Below, one piece after another: positions 1 to 6,100 of a stretch of DNA of 9,880 bases (position 1 is the stretch's first letter; every line of letters starts with the position of its first letter). The translations under genes and the position numbers were made by a program. The notes beneath the pieces were generated by a model. It ran no database searches. It was given only the letters and a program-made list of their open reading frames with translations, and was not told where the DNA came from. The stretch lies in assembly GCA_028696755.1 (NCBI GenBank), contig JAQVGK010000085.1, positions 1 to 9,880 on the forward strand, given 5' to 3'. This DNA comes from Bacteroidales bacterium. GTDB taxonomy: Bacteria > Bacteroidota > Bacteroidia > Bacteroidales > ML635J-15.

Positions 1-1
1 A

Positions 2-427
2 GCTTTTAAAACCGATACGGTAGAAGTTGCCGGCTATATTCACCTAAGAAATGTTGCAGATATGACTGGTGCAGATTATGAATTACTAAGAAGACTAAAT
101 CCTGTATATACCTATTCATACATTCCGATGGACGGCTCGATGCATACGTTGATTTTACCAATGGATAAAACACATCTTTTTTATGAAAAGAAAACCGATA
201 TTGTTGCGATGAGAGATTCTGTTGCTGATGATTCTGCCTCCATTCCACCATTTATGGTAAAACCGGTGCGCGACAGTATTATTTATTACGATGTGGTGAG
301 TGGTGATAACTTTTTTAGAATAACCCAAAAATTTGGCTGTACAATACCCGAAATTTATAAATGGAATAATCTCGGCGAAAACTATATGCTTAAAGCTGGC
401 GACAAGCTTAAGATTATGGTGGAGTAG
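2..427 (+). CDS. Membrane-bound lytic murein transglycosylase D-like protein, C-terminal part (5' end outside the window)
   Basis: The reading frame is open from the window edge to a TAG at 425-427, giving 141 residues without a start, so the gene begins upstream. The ATG at 62 is internal. The first 50 residues (VEVAGYIHLRNVADMTGADY, then LRRLNPVY and IPMDG) match the linker region after the catalytic domain of Bacteroidota MltD-type enzymes, where LNPxY and iP..g..y.L.LP recur. Residues about 97-141 form one LysM domain (YYDVVSGDNFFRITQKFG, then IYKWNNL and LKAGDKLKI), a fold that binds the glycan chain of peptidoglycan. Known family role: cleavage of the MurNAc-GlcNAc bond with formation of 1,6-anhydroMurNAc in the periplasm. 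The catalytic SLT domain is not in view, so activity is inferred from the tail only. No terminator hairpin is visible just after the stop. Confidence 0.8.
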   Translation, partial: AFKTDTVEVAGYIHLRNVADMTGADYELLRRLNPVYTYSYIPMDGSMHTLILPMDKTHLFYEKKTDIVAMRDSVADDSASIPPFMVKPVRDSIIYYDVVSGDNFFRITQKFGCTIPEIYKWNNLGENYMLKAGDKLKIMVE

Positions 428-761
428 GGTTGGGAAACTATAATCGGTTGCTTCAAGACATTTTGCTTCAATCGCGTTGTGAATAAATTTTGTGTATATA
501 AAGCATGGTCTAATGCTGATAATACTGTATAAATCAATTCTCTTCACCGACGTTTGCATTGCCTCCAAAAAATTCTCAAACAAAAGAAATAAATGCAAGT
601 CGGCATTGCAAAGTCTGAAACACTGCTAAATACTTTTCAACTTTCCATCATTCGCCTAAGCGGTTTTAGAAACGTTGAGAAGACAACGAAGGGAAAATAT
701 GTTCAACACTTTTTACAGATTGTTAAAAATTGCTGTATTAAAAAAATTCTACGAAATATGC
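428..761. other. Gene-free convergent intergenic region
   Basis: About 330 bases lie between the plus-strand mltD-like stop and the terminator of the minus-strand lipoprotein. Short open frames exist on both strands, but none has family-like sequence, a promoter box or a credible start. Visible structure is limited to a direct repeat TTGCTTCAA (448-456 and 463-471) and an imperfect inverted repeat at 547-603. I see no tRNA cloverleaf, riboswitch-like fold or transposase remnant. The length is larger than the other gaps in this window, so it could be the relic of a lost gene. Confidence 0.5.
547..603. repeat. Imperfect inverted repeat / possible stem-loop
   Basis: CCGAC-gt-TTGCAT (547-559) is complementary to ATGCAA-GTCGG (593-603): 11 paired bases with a two-base bulge, separated by a 33-base A-rich loop. 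Flanking words are also related: TTTGCATTGCC follows the left arm and GGCATTGCAAAG follows the right arm. There is no T-run after it, so it does not look like an intrinsic terminator. It could be a dispersed intergenic repeat or a folded RNA element; nothing in the sequence decides. Confidence 0.4.
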
Positions 762-785
762 AAAAAAAAACCCGGTAAAACCGGG
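762..785 (-). terminator. Rho-independent terminator of the minus-strand lipoprotein pair
   Basis: A hairpin CCCGGT / ACCGGG (771-776 and 780-785) with a three-base loop is followed, reading the minus strand, by nine T residues (A-run 762-770 on the plus strand). It lies 12 bases beyond the stop of the minus-strand gene at 798. On the plus strand the hairpin is followed only by CTTTATGTGTTTTT, so termination of plus-strand transcripts would be weaker. Confidence 0.9.
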
Positions 786-797
786 CTTTATGTGTTT

Positions 798-1296
798 TTA
801 GTCATTCTTTTTTACTTCGAAGTCCCATTCTTTGGCGAAACCAGCTTGCCAATCGTTGAATTCGTCGAAAGCCTTGTTGTATTTATCCAAAGCATCTTCG
901 TAAAGTTTGTCATAATTGTCCCAGTCAGCATCTGTTAATTCATCAGAGTAGCCAACCAAATCAATAACTTCTGTTAATTCATTTTCTGTAATGTCTTCAT
1001 ACATTTTCAGAAGTTTAGTCATTTCTTTTTTGAAGTCATCTTTTTTGTCGAAATCTCTCATTTCATCAACTTCTTTAATTGCTTCATCTATTACATCAAG
1101 AGTTTCAATTCTTGCTGCTTCCATTTCAACTGGATCAAAAGTGTCGATTGCGTCAAGTAAATCAACTAACGACTGGTCAACCTCACTCTGAATAGCAATC
1201 ATTTCATCGTTATAATCGATGGCTTTTTCAGTAGTTGAACGAACATGCAACAAACAACAACGCCAAAACAGGCAATAAAAGTAAAGTCTTTTTCAT
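798..1296 (-). pseudogene. Small lipoprotein, paralogue of the adjacent one, split by a +1 frameshift at the lipobox
   Basis: The mature domain is open from 1253 to the TAA at 798-800 but has only a TTG start, and it begins inside what should be the lipobox. Upstream, an ATG at 1294-1296 opens a classic signal peptide (MKKTLLLLPVLALLFVAC, then SFNY) that stops at TGA 1228-1230. Dropping one T at 1238-1239 would join the frames as VAC-SSTTEKAIDYNDE, giving a normal 165-residue lipoprotein. The mature part is acidic, helical, and aligns along its length with the neighbour at 1345-1890: STTEKAIDYND with STEDAISYNE, QSEVDQSLVDLLDAI with HSEVDIAFADLLIAL, DFDKKDDFKKEM with DFDGNDEFKNEL, FAKEWDFE with FAEKWNFD. 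Function is unknown. The frameshift may be a real mutation or an assembly error. The intact coding quality of the remaining 150 codons argues for an error or a very recent event. Confidence 0.8.
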
Positions 1297-1324
1297 AATT
1301 CTTAGATTTAATTATACATGCTTA

Positions 1325-1358
1325 CAAATATAGTAATTTTTTTATTACTGTAAGTCAA
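1325..1358 (-). promoter_or_regulatory. Candidate promoter for the distal lipoprotein gene, with overlapping dyad
   Basis: On the minus strand TATATTTG (1325-1332) matches the Bacteroidota -7 box TAnnTTTG, with TTG (1356-1358) 23 bases upstream, at the long end of the accepted spacing. It would give a leader of about 20 bases before the ATG at 1296. The same stretch holds a dyad: AGTAAT / ATTACT (1332-1337, 1344-1349) inside CTTAC / GTAAG (1321-1325, 1350-1354), covering the stop codon of the upstream gene. The paralogues could therefore be transcribed separately as well as together. Confidence 0.5.
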
Positions 1359-1890
1359 AATTCCATTTTTCTGCAAAATTTTCTTGATAAAATGCAAATT
1401 CGTTAAATACAGAATCGTATTTATTCATTGCCTGTGAGTAAATTTTGTTGTATTGAACCATACTACTTTCGGGTAAATCGGATAGATCTTGATGCATAGC
1501 GATTATTTCACTTAATTCAGTATTTATAATGCTTTCGTAATGGTCAATGATTTTTAGCAACTCGTTTTTAAATTCGTCGTTTCCATCAAAATCTTCCAAT
1601 TCATTTACTTTTGTTCTTACATCTTTTATTGCAGCTAGAGCTGTTTCCTTACGGATCAATATTTCCTCGTAGGTTTGTCCTTCCAATGCAATTAACAAAT
1701 CTGCAAAAGCGATATCGACCTCGGAGTGAAGCCCAACGATTTTTTCGTTGTATGATATTGCGTCTTCGGTGCTGATATCAGCATTTTTGGTTTCTTTTTT
1801 TTCTTGCGAACCACAAGATAAAATACATATTACTATTAAAATAAAAGCTGAAAATGATAATGTTCTTCTAAATGTTTGAGAAATTTTCAT
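1345..1890 (-). CDS. Small helical lipoprotein of unknown function, intact paralogue
   Basis: This gene encodes 181 residues from an ATG at 1888-1890. Residues 1-25 are a signal peptide with two arginines (RR at 8-9), a hydrophobic core and a lipobox I-L-S-C, with Cys26 as the lipidated residue. A short charged linker (GSQEKKETK) follows, so the protein should be anchored in the inner or outer membrane facing the periplasm or surface. No clear surface-export signal is recognisable. Residues about 40-181 are acidic and predicted helical, starting at AISYNEKIVGLHSEVD and ending FAEKWNFDLQ. The YNe.iv.lhsEvd opening resembles small helical lipoprotein families of Bacteroidota and Leptospira, but I cannot assign one with certainty. 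It is the upstream member of a tandem duplication; the frameshifted copy begins 48 bases downstream. Its promoter is in the divergent region at 1891-1986. Confidence 0.85.
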   Translation of the reverse strand: MKISQTFRRTLSFSAFILIVICILSCGSQEKKETKNADISTEDAISYNEKIVGLHSEVDIAFADLLIALEGQTYEEILIRKETALAAIKDVRTKVNELEDFDGNDEFKNELLKIIDHYESIINTELSEIIAMHQDLSDLPESSMVQYNKIYSQAMNKYDSVFNEFAFYQENFAEKWNFDLQ

Positions 1891-1935
1891 TGTGTTGACT
1901 TAGTTTGGTTAATAAAAAATTAAAATCATCTTTTG

Positions 1936-1943
1936 CAAAGATA
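1936..1943 (-). promoter_or_regulatory. Candidate -7 box for the lipoprotein pair
   Basis: The minus-strand sequence is TATCTTTG, matching TAnnTTTG, followed by CAAAAG. It lies 46 bases upstream of the ATG at 1890. No TTG is found at the expected 17-23 base spacing upstream, so only the -7 element is supported. Confidence 0.45.
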
Positions 1944-1964
1944 GATTATCATACTTAAATAACT

Positions 1965-1972
1965 TATTTTTG
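1965..1972 (+). promoter_or_regulatory. Candidate -7 box for the 1987-3017 operon
   Basis: TATTTTTG matches TAnnTTTG and is followed by CAAAAA. It implies a start of transcription only about 8 bases before the ATG at 1987, a very short leader. The word TTTTGCAAA occurs at 1931-1939 and again at 1968-1976, so the two divergent promoters carry the same core motif 37 bases apart. No TTG is present at the standard -33 distance. Confidence 0.45.
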
Positions 1973-1986
1973 CAAAAAAAAAGATT

Positions 1987-2274
1987 ATGGCAAACAGAAG
2001 AAATTTAAAGAAAGACATCAATTGGTTAACCGAAGAAGTTATTTCGGATTGTTTAATCCACATGGATTTTAATAAGTTAAAAGATGAAAAACCATTAGCA
2101 GAAATTATTAATACCGTTATTAATAAGAGAAACGAATTATTTAGCCGAATAAATCAACCAACCTCAAATATTGCTCGTGGCGAGGTGAAGAAGATGTATA
2201 ATCAGATGGTTAAGGAAATGTTTGAAACAACTAATGATTGTTTCGAGAAATTGAGCAAGCTTCCTAGAAAATAA
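1987..2274 (+). CDS. Conserved small Bacteroidota protein of unknown function
   Basis: It encodes 95 residues with no signal peptide or membrane segment, so it is probably cytoplasmic. The opening MANRRNLKKDINWLTEEVISDCL is the recognisable part: small Bacteroidota proteins starting MANRR.LKK.INy...el..eCl form a conserved family without assigned function. The rest is charged and probably all-helical, with helices around residues 10-27, 35-55 and 63-92 (GEVKKMYNQMVKEMFETTND). It is rich in Lys, Asn and Glu, with no catalytic motif visible. The ATG follows an A-rich stretch and has no Shine-Dalgarno sequence. Its TAA shares one base with the ATG of the metallopeptidase gene, so the two are very likely co-transcribed and translationally coupled, which hints at a shared process but proves nothing about it. 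Confidence 0.85.
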   Translation: MANRRNLKKDINWLTEEVISDCLIHMDFNKLKDEKPLAEIINTVINKRNELFSRINQPTSNIARGEVKKMYNQMVKEMFETTNDCFEKLSKLPRK

Positions 2275-3017
2275 TGCAAAAAACCATTACAGTGCCCGAA
2301 GTTGGAGAGGTGCTGATTACTAAGAAAACTAATGCTTCACGATTAAAATTACGGATACATCCTGCTAAAGGTGTACTCGTAACCATTCCTTATAGAGTAA
2401 GTTTTGACGAAGGCGAGCTTTTTGTTTTAAAAAATATCGAGTGGTTAAAGAAAAAGCTTAATGCTTTAGCTCAACGCAAAGAGGAGCAAGCCATTTTTGC
2501 TCCGGGTTGCGAATTTATTACACGTAGTCTTCAACTTGTTTTTGTGCCAAAAGATGTGGTGGGAATTCGTGCCCGACTAGAAGATGATAAAATTGTTATT
2601 TACTTTAATTCTGCAAGCGTTGATTTTAACGATGAACAAGTTCAAAGTTTTATTTCGGGCTTTATTCTAAAATGTCTTAAGCGCGAAGCTGAGAAATATC
2701 TGATAAACAGAGCACGATTTTTATCAGAAAAAACTGGATTAAAATATAATTCGATAAAAGTTGGTACTGCTGGCACACGACTTGGTTCTTGCAGTTCGCG
2801 AAACGACATCATTTTATCGGCACGTTTAATGCTGCTTCCCGATCAGCTTATTGATTACATAATTCTGCACGAGTTCAGTCATATCGTACATAAAGATCAT
2901 AGCGAAAGATTTCATGGTTTGCTCAACAGTTTGGTAAACGGAAAATCTAAGGAATTAAATTCTCAATTACGAAAGCAAAGTATTGTGGTTAAGCCGGGGG
3001 ATTATAGGTTTTTATAA
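2274..3017 (+). CDS. YgjP-like (DUF45) zinc metallopeptidase
   Basis: It encodes 247 residues starting at the ATG that overlaps the upstream stop (TAATG). It is cytoplasmic: no signal peptide or membrane helix. The C-terminal half has the YgjP/DUF45 signature: GSCSSRNDIILSARLMLLP (about residues 171-189), then IDYIILHEFSHIVHKDHSERF (about 193-213). H199 and H203 of HExxH with H209 of DHS are the expected zinc ligands and E200 the catalytic base. The N-terminal half is a beta-rich region (ASRLKLRIHPAKGVLVTIP) typical of the family, whose members are usually 230-250 residues. Physiological substrates are largely unknown; the family is SprT/M48-like in fold. No terminator is evident after the stop. 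Confidence 0.92.
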   Translation: MQKTITVPEVGEVLITKKTNASRLKLRIHPAKGVLVTIPYRVSFDEGELFVLKNIEWLKKKLNALAQRKEEQAIFAPGCEFITRSLQLVFVPKDVVGIRARLEDDKIVIYFNSASVDFNDEQVQSFISGFILKCLKREAEKYLINRARFLSEKTGLKYNSIKVGTAGTRLGSCSSRNDIILSARLMLLPDQLIDYIILHEFSHIVHKDHSERFHGLLNSLVNGKSKELNSQLRKQSIVVKPGDYRFL

Positions 3018-3049
3018 AGCGCAGGTAGCGGATAAAAAATTGGAAAATA

Positions 3050-3081
3050 TTGCGTTTTGTATAAAATATTTATTACATTTG
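3050..3081 (+). promoter_or_regulatory. Candidate promoter of the secreted glycoside hydrolase gene
   Basis: TACATTTG (3074-3081) fits the Bacteroidota -7 box TAnnTTTG. A TTG at 3050-3052 lies 21 bases upstream, within the 17-23 base spacing described for this phylum. Transcription would begin near 3087, leaving a leader of about 20 bases ending in TCAAAATTT before the ATG at 3110. Confidence 0.6.
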
Positions 3082-3109
3082 CCTTTTACTAACATTTAAA
3101 TCAAAATTT

Positions 3110-6100
3110 ATGAGAAAACACTTTCAAAAGTTAAAGGCAATTTGTATTCTTGGCATTTTGCTTGTAGGGGGGGGTAATTTTATGTTTGGGCAAACTGATG
3201 TGCCGCATAACCCGTTTGTTTACGCAGTTGATAATAAGCTTTACTATCAAGACGAGGAATATTTTATTAAAGCATGTAATTATCTTGTGAATATTCGATT
3301 AGGAGAGAATGACCAAGTGTATGTTTGCCCGCATTCTAATTATCTGAGTAACAATCAACTTCTTCAGACAGAAAATCCATTAGAAGCGGAAAAACTTCTA
3401 TATGCGCATTTTAAATTAATGAAAGAAATGGGGTTTAATACAGTAAGAATTATGAATGCAGATATTGAACCTAGGCATCAAACTGGGCAATTAAATATTC
3501 ATTTATATTTAAGGAATGGGAACCCGACAACTAATAGCGACCCGGTACCTCGAACAAGTGCACCGGACAATCCTGATGATGAATTGTATAGATATTATGA
3601 GAAATATTGTTATCTCTTTAATGGTTCCGAACCTACTGGAATTATTTACCTTATCAACGCAATGGAGACTGTTTTAAAAGCTGCTGAGTATTATAATATT
3701 AAGGTAATCTGGGTTCTTGGAACAGAGAATAGGGCATATTATGATGGACAATTTCATTATAAAAGTTTGCTTCAGCATATAAATCCTGCGGATAGTTTTA
3801 GCTGGATAAATGTTAAATACGGTGAGGCACTTGCTTATATTGGGAATGTTTTTAAAAACAATAGTACCTTATTGGCATATGAACTTTATCATGAGAATCA
3901 AAGTTTTGCAGACTCAGAAACATCTGGTGATGAACCGATTAATCAGGCAAGTGTTGGAGATGCAGTACGGTTAGTAGTTAACTATCTTAAAGTAGTTGAT
4001 TCAAACCACTTAACAACTACCGGATTGTTTGGAGAAAATACTTTCTTTAATCTTGGAGTAGCCCCTTTTTATTTTACAGATTTTCTTAACTTCCATTTTT
4101 ACGAGTATTCGCAAGATATTTTTGATGCTTATGATAAGGGAACTTCAGTTAATCGGTATCAATATTATTTAAGTAGAACTCTTGATGAATACCCTTGGAT
4201 AATTGGAGAACATGGTATTGAAACGCAAACAGCACATTGGAGTGAATTAAACGAGACAGATTTGATTGCAAATGAGACGGATCAAAGGACATTAATAAGC
4301 AATGTTTTGGATTTTTCATCTCAATGCGGTTCATCTGGGTATGCTTATTGGCAGTTTGCTAATGAAAGAGGTTGGCAAAATCATGGGGTTTTAAAAATAA
4401 GCGATAGTCCAATACCAGTTGTTGTTCCCGTTAGTGATGTGCCCGTTGATTGCTATTTTGCTTACAAGCAGATTGTCAATCCGCCAGAGTCAAGTGTTTT
4501 CAATACATTTGAAATGAACGATGCTGGATGTGATTTTGATCAGGAGCTATATTATAATATTCATCGAGATATTGATATGCCATTTTTTCACCAGACTTGG
4601 GAAGGTTATGTAAAAACAAGTGCTGATGTAGCTGTTGCAGATGCAATTGTGAAAATACATGTTGCTGGGAAAGATTATTATACTTTTACAAATAGTTTGG
4701 GTCATTTTATTTATGAAACACCAACATATTTTCAGGGGGCTACAATAAGTGTGTCTAAATATGGGTATAATGTAAGTGTAAAATCAAATATTGTAACGAT
4801 TTCCGATCCGAATTTTATTATTGATCCAATTCAACTCTCTACAAAAAATGAGTATATTAAAAACTTATATGTAGCTGCTAACACAACAATGATTATTGAT
4901 AAACCAACGAATTATAATGGTAGTGCAATTGTTGAAACTGGAGCTACTTTAATTGTCAGAGATACAGTAAGTTTCGGTTCTGGAACACAACTAATTTTAA
5001 AATCAGGATCAAAACTTATTTTAGAGGATAAAGCTGCTCTTACTGCTATTCATCAAAGATGGCGAGGTGTAGTTGCTTATAATACATTAAATAACACAAT
5101 AGCTATTGTATCGTCTGGAAATACTAGTATCTCGAAAGCGGAATTTGCAATTCGAACAATGTATGATGTAACTGTTAACCTAAACGGTACAGATTTCTAC
5201 AATAACATGTGCGATATAAGCATGAAACTAAACGATGCTCAAATGTTATTTAGAAATTGCGATTTTATTCAAACTCCAGATGTTATTGACCCATGTATGG
5301 ACAGTCCTTCATGTGATTATTGTGTTGACCTTTACGAATGTGGACAAGTTAAATTTACAAACTGCCATTTTGACGACCAAAGATTGTCTTCGGTTCATGT
5401 TAATAAATCCGGTATTTGTGCTAAGAATGTTGATAAATTAGAAGTTTTACCAAACCCATTAATGGGTGCCCAAAGGTCATCATTTAATAATCTTTTGTAT
5501 GGTATTAAGGCTATTGCCAATGGAGGCGGAGAACTTATTGTTAAGAATACCGACTTTAAAGCTGCTCGTGGCATTTATATGTATCATTACATGGGATTTT
5601 TGCCAAAAACTATTACAAACAATACCTTTGAAGTTCTGGACTTTCCTAAAACTTCGGATAAAGACATTGGCAACCCTGGTGGTGAAGAACCCGACGAGTT
5701 CGAGTGCCAGGCTTATGGGGTATATGTTGATAATACTTCCAGTGCTTATCAAATAGAAGGTAATATTTTTAAAGGAGAAGATGGAAATGCAGATTATAGA
5801 TATGGATTAATTGCAAACGATAATGGTGTTTCATCCAATAGATTTTACCGCAACAAATTTGAAAATCTGGAAAATGCAGTTCAGTCTATCAATAATAATA
5901 AAAACCTTAGTACTGGTATTGGCTTACAAATCCTCTGCAATAACTTTAACGATACTCGCACCGATATTTATGTTACGACCGACAACAATACATTATATGG
6001 TATTTCTACACTGCAGGGTTCTACATCTAGCCCAGCAGGTAACCTTTTCTCAAATGGCGCTGTATGCAACTATAATAACGAAATGTTGCCACTTACTTAT

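Noticed and set aside
155..598. Minus-strand open frame of 147 codons
   Set aside because: It lies largely antisense to the MltD-like coding sequence, has no family-like motif and no promoter box; judged a shadow.
547..690. Integron attC-like or insertion-sequence end
   Set aside because: The inverted repeat and the GCCTAAGCGG word look suggestive, but no R'/R'' core pair (GTTRRRY) in the right arrangement and no integrase or transposase are present.
675..938. Plus-strand open frame spanning the terminator and the lipoprotein end
   Set aside because: It reads through the CCCGGT/ACCGGG terminator and antisense to a supported gene; low-complexity product.
1332..1349. Intrinsic terminator between the two lipoprotein genes
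   Set aside because: AGTAAT/ATTACT is AT-only apart from one pair, and no T-run follows on the minus strand; it overlaps a promoter box instead.
5466..5756. Plus-strand and minus-strand open frames inside the beta-helix coding region
   Set aside because: Out-of-frame shadows in AT-rich repetitive coding DNA; the main frame has clear domain sequence throughout.
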